Below are positions 44,021-53,332 of a stretch of 64,000 nucleotides of DNA, one piece after another (position 1 is the stretch's first letter; every line of letters starts with the position of its first letter). Source of the DNA: Succinivibrio dextrinosolvens (GTDB lineage Bacteria; Pseudomonadota; Gammaproteobacteria; Enterobacterales; Succinivibrionaceae); the NCBI RefSeq assembly GCF_900116345.1, contig NZ_FPAH01000006.1, positions 44,315-108,314 on the forward strand. Reading direction: 5' to 3'. Under the pieces are notes generated by a model. It made no database searches and had not been told where the DNA came from. It saw nothing but the letters and a program-made list of their open reading frames with translations. Position numbers and translations under genes: made by a program.

Positions 44021-44772
44021 TATTGATTATCCTTTTTTTGTACCTGAGCAGAAGTCATGCCGAAACGGCGCTCTCTGCTGTTGAAAAAAGTAAAGGCCTG
44101 AATTAAATCTTCTTTGCCAAAATCCGGCCACAGAGTATCTGAGAAAAACATTTCCGCATAGGCTGACTGCCATAGAAGGAAGTTTGAGATTCTCTGCTCT
44201 CCGCCAGTTCTAATCATCAGATCAACATTTGAGATAATATTAAGCTGCTCAGTAAACAGATCCTCAGTCAGAGAATCAATATCCACTGACTCCTCAGTGC
44301 AGGAGTGCATAAGCTTTTTACATGCCTGAAGAATATCCCAGCGTCCGCCGTAATTTGCGGCAATGTTGAGCTTCATGACATCACAGTCGGCTGTCAGTTT
44401 TTCAAGCTTTTTAATCTGAGTCTGAAGAATTTTTGGAAAACGGGAAATATCGCCTGCAATTCTGGTACGGATTCCGTTTTCTAAAAGATTTTTGCTTTCT
44501 TTGCGGATAGCCTGGACGAATAAAGTCATAAGGGCATTAACTTCCATGGAAGGACGTTTCCAGTTCTCACTAGAAAATGCAAAAAGAGTTAATTCCTTAA
44601 CTCCCATCTTTGCACATTCAGTGATAACTCGTCTAACAGCATTAGCACCCTCTTGATGACCACTTACTCGCTGTTTTCCACGAGATTGTGCCCATCGACC
44701 ATTTCCATCCATAATTATGGCTAAATGACGAGGAGCGGTTAAGCTCCCCGGAGTATTTGGACTAATCGGCAT
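44020..44772 (-). CDS. uppS: Undecaprenyl pyrophosphate synthase
   Basis: UppS elongates farnesyl diphosphate to the C55 carrier used for peptidoglycan and O-antigen. The catalytic motif IIMDGNGRWA carries Asp22. TLFAFSSENWKRP, LNIAANYGGRWD and the C-terminal DLMIRTGGEQRISNFLLWQ are the conserved blocks. The 250 residues match E. coli UppS (253). It lies 9 bp after frr. Confidence 0.96.
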   Translation of the reverse strand: MPISPNTPGSLTAPRHLAIIMDGNGRWAQSRGKQRVSGHQEGANAVRRVITECAKMGVKELTLFAFSSENWKRPSMEVNALMTLFVQAIRKESKNLLENGIRTRIAGDISRFPKILQTQIKKLEKLTADCDVMKLNIAANYGGRWDILQACKKLMHSCTEESVDIDSLTEDLFTEQLNIISNVDLMIRTGGEQRISNFLLWQSAYAEMFFSDTLWPDFGKEDLIQAFTFFNSRERRFGMTSAQVQKKDNQ

Positions 44773-44781
44773 ACAGATGAA

Positions 44782-45339
44782 TTAAATTTCCATCAACTCT
44801 TTCTGTTTTGCTGCCAGAAGATCATCAGCCTTCTTGATTGAAGCGTCAGTTAGCTTCTGGATTTTTTCTTCTGCAGAACGCTGCTCATCCTCAGAAATCT
44901 CTTTGTTCTTCTGAAGATCTTTTACTTCTGCATTAGCATCACGGCGGATGTTACGAATTTCAACCTTAGACTGCTCTACTTCGTTCTTAACAATCTTAAC
45001 CAGCTCTTTACGACGCTCTTCGGTTAGTGGAGGTAGAGGTACACGGATTTCAACACCTGCAACAACAGGATTTAATCCTAATTCTGACTGCTGAATTGCT
45101 TTTTCTACAGCCTTGATAGCGTTTCTATCGAATACGCTTAACTTAAGGGTACGAGCATCTTCAACATTGATCTGTGCTACCTGACGTAATGGGGTCTGGC
45201 TGCCGTAGTAATCAACCATAATGCCGTCAAGTAAAGCTGGCTGAGCACGTCCAGTACGAATCTTTGAAAGACGTACATCTAAAGACTCAACAGCCTTGTT
45301 CATACGAGATTCTGCGTTTTTATGAACGTCATTTAACAT
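44782..45339 (-). CDS. frr: Ribosome recycling factor
   Basis: RRF splits post-termination ribosomes together with EF-G. The 185-residue length is exactly typical. The three-helix bundle with [23 protein letters not shown] and the C-terminal [24 protein letters not shown] (conserved Arg-rich tip) are seen. It follows pyrH by 13 bp, as in most bacteria. Confidence 0.97.
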   Translation of the reverse strand: MLNDVHKNAESRMNKAVESLDVRLSKIRTGRAQPALLDGIMVDYYGSQTPLRQVAQINVEDARTLKLSVFDRNAIKAVEKAIQQSELGLNPVVAGVEIRVPLPPLTEERRKELVKIVKNEVEQSKVEIRNIRRDANAEVKDLQKNKEISEDEQRSAEEKIQKLTDASIKKADDLLAAKQKELMEI

Positions 45340-45352
45340 TTATATAAACTCC

Positions 45353-46078
45353 TTAATCGCTAACCACAGTTCCTTCGGCTTCACCAATTGCAGCCTTATC
45401 AAATGCACCTGGTTTGTTCATAGAGAATACTCTAATTGGCATGTGATGTTCACGTGCTAATGCAAAAGCAGTGAGGTCCATCACTTCTAATTGCTTAGAA
45501 ATTACCTCATCAAAGGTTAGAGCATCAAATTTGGTAGCATTTTTGTCTTTTACAGGATCTGCCGTGTAAATACCATCAACCTTGGTAGCTTTTAAAACTT
45601 CAGAGCATTGAAGTTCAATTGCTCGTAAAACAGCAGCTGTATCAGTTGTAAAGAAAGGAGAACCAGTACCACCGGCAACAATCAGGCTGTAGCCCTGATT
45701 TAACAGGTCTCGACCTTCAGTTGCACTGTACTGAGCTGTAATGGATGGAATTCCGTATGCACTCATAAGTACACACTTACCGCCCTGAGACTTTAATTCC
45801 TCTCTCATTGCAAGTCCGTTCATGATAGTTGCAAGCATACCCATCTGGTCACCTGAAACTCTGTCGAAACCTGCTTTCTGTAATGCAGCTCCGCGGAAAA
45901 TATTTCCGCCACCAATTACCAATACGGTCTGAACACCCTTTTTCTGAACTTCTCTGATTGCCTTGGCAGTCTGAGATAGAACAGCAGGATCAATTCCAAA
46001 ACCGGTATCTCCACTTAAGGCTTCACCTGAAATCTTAAGTAGAATTCTACGAACGTTACTTTTCTGCTCCGAAGACAT
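45353..46078 (-). CDS. pyrH: Uridylate kinase
   Basis: PyrH phosphorylates UMP to UDP for pyrimidine nucleotide and cell-wall sugar synthesis. The 241 residues equal E. coli PyrH. LKISGEALSGDTGFGIDP, VIGGGNIFRGAAL and the amino-acid-kinase DTAAVLRAIELQCSEVLKATK segments are conserved. It lies 20 bp downstream of tsf. Confidence 0.97.
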   Translation of the reverse strand: MSSEQKSNVRRILLKISGEALSGDTGFGIDPAVLSQTAKAIREVQKKGVQTVLVIGGGNIFRGAALQKAGFDRVSGDQMGMLATIMNGLAMREELKSQGGKCVLMSAYGIPSITAQYSATEGRDLLNQGYSLIVAGGTGSPFFTTDTAAVLRAIELQCSEVLKATKVDGIYTADPVKDKNATKFDALTFDEVISKQLEVMDLTAFALAREHHMPIRVFSMNKPGAFDKAAIGEAEGTVVSD

Positions 46079-46098
46079 TATTTGTTTACTCCGCCAAA

Positions 46099-46986
46099 TT
46101 ACTTCTGTGCGGCTGCAACCTGAGCCTGAACCTCAGCTGCGAAATCAACAACCTGCTTCTCGATTCCCTCGCCAACCTCTAGACGAACGAATGAAACAGC
46201 GTCAGCGCTCTTCTCTTTCAGCATCTGACCAACGGTAACTTCTGGGTTCATAACGAACTGCTGACCGGTTAGAGAAACTTCACCGGTGAACTTCTTCATA
46301 CGGCCTTCAACCATCTTCTCAGCGATGTTCTGTGGCTTGCCTGAGTTCATAGCGATCTCGATCTGAACCTGACGCTCGTGCTCAACAACATCTGCTGATA
46401 CGTCTTCTGGCTTAACGAACTGTGGCTTAGCAGCACAAACGTGCATTGCAACGTGCTTAGCAGTCTCAGTATCGCCACCCTTCAGAACAACTGCAACACC
46501 GATGCGCTTGTTTGAGTGAACGTATAGACCAACAGTCTCATCAGCATTTGCGTTAACTAATGAAACACGACGAACCTGTAGGTTCTCACCGATCTTAGCA
46601 ACTAAAGCGGTTAAAGCCTCAGCAACAGTCTGACCATCTAACTGAGCGTTCTTTAAAGCCTCAACGTCAGAAATGCTGTTTGCAAGAGCAACGTCAGCAA
46701 CCTTCTGAGCAAACTCAACGAACTCTGCATTCTTTGCGCAGAAGTCGGTCTCTGAGTTAACTTCAACTAAAGCAATCTTGTTGCCGTCCTGAGCAACAGT
46801 GATGATACCTTCAGCAGCAGTACGACCAGCCTTCTTAGCAGCCTTAGCAGCACCGCTCTTACGCATTGCGTCAATAGCAGCCTGCATGTTGCCGTCAGCA
46901 GCAACTAAAGCCTTCTTACAGTCCATCATACCTGCGCCAGTAGCGTCACGTAGTTCTTTAACCATAGCAGCGGTTACGGTAGCCAT
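46099..46986 (-). CDS. tsf: Elongation factor Ts
   Basis: EF-Ts recycles EF-Tu by exchanging GDP for GTP. The N-terminal UBA-like domain has [19 protein letters not shown]. The core contains the EF-Tu contact motif [11 protein letters not shown] near 75-85. The 295 residues are close to E. coli (283). Codon use is strongly biased, as expected for a translation factor. An intergenic hairpin separates it from rpsB. Confidence 0.97.
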   Translation of the reverse strand: MATVTAAMVKELRDATGAGMMDCKKALVAADGNMQAAIDAMRKSGAAKAAKKAGRTAAEGIITVAQDGNKIALVEVNSETDFCAKNAEFVEFAQKVADVALANSISDVEALKNAQLDGQTVAEALTALVAKIGENLQVRRVSLVNANADETVGLYVHSNKRIGVAVVLKGGDTETAKHVAMHVCAAKPQFVKPEDVSADVVEHERQVQIEIAMNSGKPQNIAEKMVEGRMKKFTGEVSLTGQQFVMNPEVTVGQMLKEKSADAVSFVRLEVGEGIEKQVVDFAAEVQAQVAAAQK

Positions 46987-47010
46987 GTTTTATTCCTCTT
47001 AAATCTGTAA

Positions 47011-47032
47011 AAGGCCGGATAAAACCGGCCTT
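47011..47032 (-). terminator. Partial terminator (attenuator) between rpsB and tsf
   Basis: On the minus strand AAGGCCGG and CCGGCCTT form an 8-bp GC-rich stem with a 6-nt loop, followed by only four T. This may reduce tsf expression relative to rpsB. Confidence 0.65.
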
Positions 47033-47104
47033 ATAAAAGTTCACGTAAACTATGGCGCATCACGCGTCATAGCATCTAGATCTATATTAAAGATCCAATC
47101 AAAC

Positions 47105-47851
47105 TTATTCAGCCTTTGCAGCTTCTTCGCTAGCAGCTTCAGCTACTTCAGCCTTTTCCTGAGTTACAACCTGTGCACGAGCAGCGTTGATGGTCTCAAC
47201 AGCGCCCTTTAGGTATAAATCAACAGCACGGATTGCGTCGTCGTTACCAGGAATTACGTAGTTTACGCCGTCTGGGTTTGAGTTAGTATCAACGATAGCA
47301 ACAACAGGAATACCTAGGTTGTTAGCCTCTTTGATAGCGATGTGCTCTACTTCAGCATCGATTACGAATAATGCGTCTGGTAGACCACCCATATCCTTGA
47401 TACCGCCTAATGAACGGTTTAACTTCTCAAGCTCACGGGTACGTAGTAATGCTTCTTTCTTGGTTAACTTGTCGAAAGTGCCATCCTGAGTCTGAGCCTC
47501 TAATTCCTTTAGACGCTTGATTGACTGACGAACGGTCTTCCAGTTGGTTAACATACCGCCTAACCAACGGTGATCAACATAGTACTGACCACATGCGGTT
47601 GCTGCAGGACCTACTTTATCGCTTGCTGCGCGCTTGGTACCAACGAATAGAACCTTGCCCTTGTGAGCAACAGTGCTGCTCAGGAAGTTCAATGCTGACT
47701 CGTAGCACTCAACGGTCTTCTCTAGGTTGATGATGTGAATGCCGTTGCGAGCACCAAAGATGTACTGCTTCATTTTTGGATTCCAGTAACGAGTTTGGTG
47801 ACCGAAGTGAACGCCAGCCTGTAGCATATCGCGCATAGTGATGGTAGACAT
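47105..47851 (-). CDS. rpsB: 30S ribosomal protein S2
   Basis: S2 is a primary component of the small subunit near the mRNA exit. The 248 residues include [32 protein letters not shown] and the C-terminal [20 protein letters not shown], all family signatures. The tail ends in a short Ala/Glu-rich stretch. It is the first gene of the rpsB-tsf-pyrH-frr run; a leader of about 50 nt separates it from a promoter. S2 often regulates its own leader, which cannot be verified here. Confidence 0.97.
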   Translation of the reverse strand: MSTITMRDMLQAGVHFGHQTRYWNPKMKQYIFGARNGIHIINLEKTVECYESALNFLSSTVAHKGKVLFVGTKRAASDKVGPAATACGQYYVDHRWLGGMLTNWKTVRQSIKRLKELEAQTQDGTFDKLTKKEALLRTRELEKLNRSLGGIKDMGGLPDALFVIDAEVEHIAIKEANNLGIPVVAIVDTNSNPDGVNYVIPGNDDAIRAVDLYLKGAVETINAARAQVVTQEKAEVAEAASEEAAKAE

Positions 47852-47906
47852 ATTAAATATCCTCTAAATTAGGGTTAAGCCTCCACTGTTCCGCCTGACT
47901 AACCAT

Positions 47907-47936
47907 ATAATGGCACCCAGTCATGGACGTTGACAA
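47907..47936 (-). promoter_or_regulatory. Putative rpsB promoter
   Basis: On the minus strand TTGTCA (47936-47931) and CATTAT (47912-47907) are 18 bp apart, with a start site expected about 45 nt before the rpsB ATG. Motif and position only. Confidence 0.45.
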
Positions 47937-48158
47937 ACAGTGTGCGTTTTCTAAAAAAAATAAAAACCATACTCACTGAGTATTAAGTTACCTTTCATGT
48001 ACCCACACAAAAGGCACGTTATTTTATCATGTTTTTAAAAATAATTTGAAAAATTTTTATCCTTAAAATTCAATTTGGTATTTCCAGAAATACAAATCTG
48101 GCTCTCTTTTACGCTAAAATCATGACAAAGCTATACCTTATAAATATGAGATAAAAAA
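47937..48158. other. Remainder of the divergent rpsB / sfsA region
   Basis: An AT-rich stretch that completes the 307-bp gap between rpsB and sfsA. It holds CTCACTGAGTATT-like sequence and A/T runs; no RNA gene, ORF or clear second promoter was recognised. Confidence 0.4.
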
Positions 48159-48830
48159 ATGCAGTACCCCAACACAGTGCAGGCAACCTTTCTTGAACGC
48201 CCAAACCGCTTTATTGCAAAAGTGCTTTTAAACGGAAAGACAGAAACCGTCCATGTCAAAAATACCGGTCGCTGCAGAGAGCTTCTCCTGCCTCACTCTA
48301 AAGTTGTGCTGACAAAATCTGATAATCCCGAGCGTAAGACTCAATATGATCTTATTGCCGTTGAAAAAGCAGGTCTCGGACTTGTAAATATCGACAGTCA
48401 GGCTCCTAATGCTCTTATGAAAGAGTGGCTTACAGGAAAATTCGATGTGATAAAGCCAGAGTACAGCTACGGCAACTCCAGAATCGATTTCTATCTTGAA
48501 AAAGGTGCCCAGAAATATCTTGTTGAGGTTAAAGGCTGTACTCTTGAAGAGGACGGTATAGGATACTTTCCGGACGCACCTACGCAGCGAGGTGTAAAAC
48601 ATATATATGAACTGATTGATGCTCAAAAGCGAGGATATATATGTGCTCTGGCCTTTGTCATTCAGATGCAAAAGGTTACAGAAGTACGACCTAACGGCAG
48701 AATTCATCCAGAATTTGAAAAAGCTTTCAGGGATGCCATCAAGGCAGGAGTTAGAATCTGGTTTCTAGGCTGCAGTATACAGGAGAATGCTCTTATTCCA
48801 GATCCGAACCGCACAAAAGTAGAGTTTTAG
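48159..48830 (+). CDS. sfsA: Sugar fermentation stimulation protein A homologue
   Basis: SfsA is a conserved nucleic-acid-binding, nuclease-like protein named for a maltose-fermentation phenotype in E. coli. The 223 residues show the family blocks ATFLERPNRFIAKVLLNG (OB-like part), VHVKNTGRCRELLLP, and the nuclease-like core NSRIDFYLE...YLVEVKGCTL (Asp, then Glu-x-Lys), then FPDAPTQRGVKHIYEL. The true role is unsettled. The MBL-fold gene follows in the same direction after 49 bp. Confidence 0.92.
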   Translation: MQYPNTVQATFLERPNRFIAKVLLNGKTETVHVKNTGRCRELLLPHSKVVLTKSDNPERKTQYDLIAVEKAGLGLVNIDSQAPNALMKEWLTGKFDVIKPEYSYGNSRIDFYLEKGAQKYLVEVKGCTLEEDGIGYFPDAPTQRGVKHIYELIDAQKRGYICALAFVIQMQKVTEVRPNGRIHPEFEKAFRDAIKAGVRIWFLGCSIQENALIPDPNRTKVEF

Positions 48831-48879
48831 TCGGAATATGCGATAATACTCCGAACGAAAAAGAATTAGAGGTGAACAC

Positions 48880-49671
48880 ATGGATATTACCCTATTAGGA
48901 ACAGGAAATGCCTTTACTACAGAAGTCTACAACACCTGTTTTTTACTGAAGGATTCAAACGGCAACTTTCTGGTTGACGCCGGCGGCGGCAACACCATCA
49001 TGCGTCAGCTGAAACACGCTGGTACAGACTGGAAACAGGTTAACGATATATTCGTAACCCACACTCATATTGATCATATTATCGGCATGGTCTGGCTGAC
49101 CCGTCTTATCTGCCAGAAATCCCGTGAAAAAGTCTTTGACGGAGTAGTTCGCGTATACGGTCATGATGAAGTAATCAAAACTATTTACGATCTGGCAAAG
49201 ATGCTGCTTTTAGAGAAAGATTTCAAATTTGTCGGCAAGTCTCTGCTGCTGATTCCGGTTACAGACAGAGAAACCGTAAAAATCTGCAGCCACGACGTAA
49301 CCTTCTTTGATATCCATTCCACCAAAACCAAACAGTTCGGTTTCTCTCTTGACGGCAAGAAACTTGTCTGCTGCGGAGATGAGCCTTGCAATGATTCAAT
49401 AAAGGATCTGGCAAGAGATGCCGAGTGGCTGATGCACGAAGCCTTCTGTCTGTACTCTCAGGCAGATATCTTCAAGCCATATGAGAAACATCACTCAACA
49501 GTTAAAGACGCCTGTGAACTGGCAACTGAGCTTAACGTAAAGAACATCATCCTCTACCATACTGAAGAGAAGAACATCAAAAACAGAAAAGAGCTTTATC
49601 TTGAGGAAGGAAGACAGTATTTCAACGGCAATATCTTTGTTCCTAAGGATCTGGAAACCATTTCCATGTAG
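48880..49671 (+). CDS. MBL-fold metallohydrolase, RNase Z-like
   Basis: A 263-residue cytoplasmic metallo-beta-lactamase-fold enzyme. MDITLLGTGNAF, FLVDAGGGN and the zinc motif THTHIDH (about 60-66) are present. CCGDEPC and HEAFCLYSQ supply later ligands, and HHSTVKDACELA and ILYHTEEKN resemble RNase Z / arylsulfatase-type members. The long exosite of tRNase Z is not obvious, so the substrate is left open. A terminator follows. Confidence 0.8.
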   Translation: MDITLLGTGNAFTTEVYNTCFLLKDSNGNFLVDAGGGNTIMRQLKHAGTDWKQVNDIFVTHTHIDHIIGMVWLTRLICQKSREKVFDGVVRVYGHDEVIKTIYDLAKMLLLEKDFKFVGKSLLLIPVTDRETVKICSHDVTFFDIHSTKTKQFGFSLDGKKLVCCGDEPCNDSIKDLARDAEWLMHEAFCLYSQADIFKPYEKHHSTVKDACELATELNVKNIILYHTEEKNIKNRKELYLEEGRQYFNGNIFVPKDLETISM

Positions 49672-49688
49672 AATCTTTTTTTTCTCAC

Positions 49689-49722
49689 AAGCCTTCAGTG
49701 CAGTCTGTTCTGAAGGCTTTTT
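49689..49722 (+). terminator. Rho-independent terminator after the MBL-fold gene
   Basis: AAGCCTTCAG (49689-49698) pairs perfectly with CTGAAGGCTT (49710-49719), and TTTTC follows. It separates sfsA and the MBL gene from map and glnD. Confidence 0.85.
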
Positions 49723-49862
49723 CTTACATTCCTATCAGAGTTCACAAAAGAGAATATTCAAGGCTGTATACAGGTGCGATTTTTGTTCAATAGCCCTCTA
49801 ATTTCATGCATCTAAAGCCAAATAATACTATAATGAACCGAATATTTTGTAAGGAATCAACA

Positions 49863-50648
49863 ATGAACATCTCTTTAAAAAGTCCAAGTGAAATTGAAAA
49901 AATGCGTATTGTGGGCGCAGCAACCGCCCGTGTTCTTGAAATGATCGAACCATATATCGTTCCAGGCGTTACCACCAACGAGCTGGACAAGATTATGAAC
50001 GACTATATAGAGCAGGTAGAAAACGCAAAGAGTGCTGATTTAGGATATCAGGGCTACCCAAAAGCCACCTGTATCAGTATCAATGAGGTGGTATGTCACG
50101 GAATTCCTGACAATCACAAATTAAGAGAAGGTGACATCGTAAACATTGATGTTACAGTTCTAAAAGACAAGTACCACGGTGACAGCTCCAGAATGTACAT
50201 CGTAGGTAAAACCTCTCCAAGAAATGAAGCTTTATGCAAATGTGCTCAGGAAGGCATGTACGAGGCTATCAAGACTGTTCGTCCTGGTTCAAATCTGGCT
50301 GATATCGGAGCAGCAATTCAGAAGGTTGCTGACAAGGCAGGCTTCTCTATCGTAAGAGACTACTGCGGTCACGGTATCGGAGCAGGCTTCCATGAGGAAC
50401 CTCAGGTTGTTCACTACAAGAACAATTACAACCTGCTTTTAGAGGAAGGCATGTGCTTTACCATTGAACCTATGATCAACGCGGGTACTCACAAGGTCAA
50501 GGTAAACAGAAAAGACGGCTGGACAGTTACAACCGCAGACAAGCAGCCTTCAGCACAGTACGAGCACACCCTGCTGGTTATTCCAAACGGTGTTGAAGTT
50601 CTTACCTTAAGAAAGGATGAGGATTTCCCAAGAATAATTACTCACTAG
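49863..50648 (+). CDS. map: Methionine aminopeptidase, type I
   Basis: Map removes the initiator methionine from nascent proteins. The start is ATG 49863, with AAGGA before it; upstream in-frame ATGs (from 49806) lack such a site and would add non-homologous residues. From this start it is 261 residues (E. coli 264). Metal ligands appear as Asp96 in NIDVTV, Asp107 in YHGDSSR, a His in YCGHGIGAGFHEEP and Glu in TIEPMI. It lies 13 bp before glnD, as in E. coli. Confidence 0.96.
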   Translation: MNISLKSPSEIEKMRIVGAATARVLEMIEPYIVPGVTTNELDKIMNDYIEQVENAKSADLGYQGYPKATCISINEVVCHGIPDNHKLREGDIVNIDVTVLKDKYHGDSSRMYIVGKTSPRNEALCKCAQEGMYEAIKTVRPGSNLADIGAAIQKVADKAGFSIVRDYCGHGIGAGFHEEPQVVHYKNNYNLLLEEGMCFTIEPMINAGTHKVKVNRKDGWTVTTADKQPSAQYEHTLLVIPNGVEVLTLRKDEDFPRIITH

Positions 50649-50661
50649 TAAGTAGCTGTTA

Positions 50662-53322
50662 ATGTTCGAATCAATAACTATTCCAAGAAAAATCAATGAA
50701 GAAAAACTAAAGGAAGTTTTTCCATTTTCCTTCTCCGGCATCGATGTTAATGACATCAAGAAAGCCAGAGAAAGAGTTTCCCTGTTTGAACTCTATCAGA
50801 TCGAGTGTTTCAAAAAGGGCTTTGATATCCGAGAAATCATCAGAAATTCATCCGATATCATCGATGAACTGATGACAATCATCTGGAATAGTTTTATTGG
50901 AGAGAACTCCCCTCACCTGGCACTTATAGCTGTTGGCGGCTATGGCCGACGAGAACAGTTTTTAAGATCAGATATTGATCTTCTGATCTTGAGCAATGAA
51001 GATCAGATCGATGCTGAATCCAAAAGCAAAATTGAATCCTTTATTTCTTTTCTCTGGGATTTAAGACTTGATATCGGCTCCTCTGTCAGAACCATCAAAG
51101 AAACAATTCTTGCCTCACGCAACGACATCACCATTCGCTCAAACCTTCTGGAAACTCACTTTATTGCAGGAGCAACAGAGGTTTATGATGATCTGAAAAA
51201 ATCCATTGATACAGATGGATTCTGGGATAACGAGAAGTTTTTCCTGGCTAAATATGATGAGCAGAATGAAAGATATCACAGCTTCAGAGATACAATCTTT
51301 TCACTGGAGCCTGATATTAAAAACAATCCAGGCGGACTCCGTGATCTTCAGGTGATGCAGTGGCTGTCACTCAAGATCCTGAACGCTAAGGAAACAGATA
51401 CACTGTTCTCAGTAGGACTTCTGTCCAAATCTGAATATAACGAGTATCTGGCCTGTCAGAGATTTCTCTTTGATGTCAGATATGCGGTTCACTGCAACTC
51501 CAACAGCAATATCCTAAGACTGGATTTCCAGAAGACCGTTTCCTCAATGCTGGGCTACGGTGAAGAAGGAAATTCTCCTGTTGAAGCCATGATGCGTGAT
51601 CTTTACAGAACCTTCCACCGTGTAAAGGAACTCAATCATATTGTTCTGCAGCTCATTCAGCTACAGACCCATGGCTATGTAGGCAGAGACTATGCTGAAC
51701 CAGTATTTATCAACAGAGACTTTGTTCAGCGCGGACACTATATCGATGTTCTCGACCCTGAGCTTTTCAAAAGCAATCCTACCAAGATCCTGGAACTGTT
51801 TGTTACCATTGCTACCAGGCCTAATATCGAGAAGATTCATGTTAACTGTCTACGTGCCCTAAGAGAAGGAAGACGAGAACTCAAAGAGCCTCTGATTACC
51901 ATTCCTGAGTGCCGCTATCGTCTTAAAACCATTCTTTCAATGACCGACAGTGCCTATAAGATTCTTAATCTTATGCATGAAACACGTGTACTCTCAAGCT
52001 ATATGCCTCAGTGGGCAAGAATTGAGGGGCTAGCCCAGTTTGACCGTTTCCACCTCTTCAGTGTGGATGAGCACTCTATTCGTGTTATCAAGAATGTTAA
52101 TGAGCTGTCCCAATCAAAACTTCCAGAATACCAGCTCTTCAGAAGCGTCTACAAAAGAATCAATGATCACGAGCTCTTAATCACAGCATCTCTTCTGCAC
52201 GATATCGCCAAAGGTCGTGGCGGAAGTCATGCTGCCAAGGGAGCAAAAGAAGCAGAGCAGTTCTGCCGTCTGCATGATTTTTCCGAATATCAGACCCAGA
52301 TGGTTAGATGGCTGGTAGAATCACATCTGCAGCTGAATACCACCGCTACCCGTCGTGATATTACGGATATCGAGGTCATCAAGAATTTCTGCTATTTCGT
52401 CAAAGACGAAGAGCATCTAAACCAGCTCTACTGTCTGACAGTTGCAGATATCTCCGCAACCAATGAGAATGTTTGGAATTCCTGGAAGGATAACATCTTC
52501 AGACAGCTATACCAGTCAGTAAGATTTGCCTTAAGTCAGGAAAGCTCCGATATTGCAGCAAGTATCAAGACCAAGGCGCTGGATAAGCAGAAGACTGTTA
52601 TGTCCCTGCTGCAGGAAGACTGCAACAAGGCAGACCTTCTAAGATACATAAGGCAGCTGCCTATCGAATACTTCATGCACTATCAGCCAGAAGATATCTC
52701 CTGGCATCTTAAGAATATCTTAAGATATGATTCTGCAAATAAACCTTTACTGCTGTTTTCACAGAATCCAAACATCGGTACAGAACTGTTTATCTATTCA
52801 CAGAACAATTCGCCAATGCTGTTTGGCAATATTGCCAAGACCATGGCCTCAAAACAGCTTAATGTGGTAAGTGCACAGGTTTTCCTAACCAACAAGCTTC
52901 ATGTTCTGTGTACCATCATGTTCCAGAATAAGCAGGGAATGCCGATTGATACTGAGAGACTCAATGGTCTTAGAAAGACCATTCTCAGCAAGATTGATGA
53001 TACCTCAACCGAATTTGTCCTGCCAAAAGAAAAAACAGAGCGCAAGATTTTCGATGTACCTACCAGAATCATGTATCTGGATTCTGAAACTGATAAGCAG
53101 ACAAAACTTGAAATCTCCACTCTGGACAGACACGGTCTGCTTGCTAGAATCGGCCTGACCTTTGCAAAACTTGGCTACCAGATAAGCGCAGCCAGAATCA
53201 CCACTACCGGTGAAAGAGCAGATGACTACTTTGCTATCACCGATATCAACGGCCTGCCACTTTCTCTGATTCAGAAGAATGAGCTTTCATTAGAGCTGAA
53301 AGCTGCACTGGATAAAATCTAA
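50662..53322 (+). CDS. glnD: [Protein-PII] uridylyltransferase / uridylyl-removing enzyme
   Basis: GlnD senses glutamine and adds or removes UMP on PII proteins, the top of the nitrogen-control cascade. The 886 residues match E. coli (890). The nucleotidyltransferase motif GGYGRREQFLRSDIDLLIL (92-110) carries the Asp104/Asp106 pair. The HD domain has LLHDIAKGRGGSH near 512. Two C-terminal ACT domains follow (about 695-780 and 810-886, the latter with STLDRHGLLARIGLTF). dapD, its usual E. coli neighbour, is not present after it. Confidence 0.96.
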   Translation: MFESITIPRKINEEKLKEVFPFSFSGIDVNDIKKARERVSLFELYQIECFKKGFDIREIIRNSSDIIDELMTIIWNSFIGENSPHLALIAVGGYGRREQFLRSDIDLLILSNEDQIDAESKSKIESFISFLWDLRLDIGSSVRTIKETILASRNDITIRSNLLETHFIAGATEVYDDLKKSIDTDGFWDNEKFFLAKYDEQNERYHSFRDTIFSLEPDIKNNPGGLRDLQVMQWLSLKILNAKETDTLFSVGLLSKSEYNEYLACQRFLFDVRYAVHCNSNSNILRLDFQKTVSSMLGYGEEGNSPVEAMMRDLYRTFHRVKELNHIVLQLIQLQTHGYVGRDYAEPVFINRDFVQRGHYIDVLDPELFKSNPTKILELFVTIATRPNIEKIHVNCLRALREGRRELKEPLITIPECRYRLKTILSMTDSAYKILNLMHETRVLSSYMPQWARIEGLAQFDRFHLFSVDEHSIRVIKNVNELSQSKLPEYQLFRSVYKRINDHELLITASLLHDIAKGRGGSHAAKGAKEAEQFCRLHDFSEYQTQMVRWLVESHLQLNTTATRRDITDIEVIKNFCYFVKDEEHLNQLYCLTVADISATNENVWNSWKDNIFRQLYQSVRFALSQESSDIAASIKTKALDKQKTVMSLLQEDCNKADLLRYIRQLPIEYFMHYQPEDISWHLKNILRYDSANKPLLLFSQNPNIGTELFIYSQNNSPMLFGNIAKTMASKQLNVVSAQVFLTNKLHVLCTIMFQNKQGMPIDTERLNGLRKTILSKIDDTSTEFVLPKEKTERKIFDVPTRIMYLDSETDKQTKLEISTLDRHGLLARIGLTFAKLGYQISAARITTTGERADDYFAITDINGLPLSLIQKNELSLELKAALDKI

Positions 53323-53332
53323 TTAGAAATGA

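Noticed and set aside
49806..49862. Upstream ATG starts for map
   Set aside because: They lack a ribosome-binding site and add residues unlike any Map N-terminus; ATG 49863 has AAGGA and matches the family.
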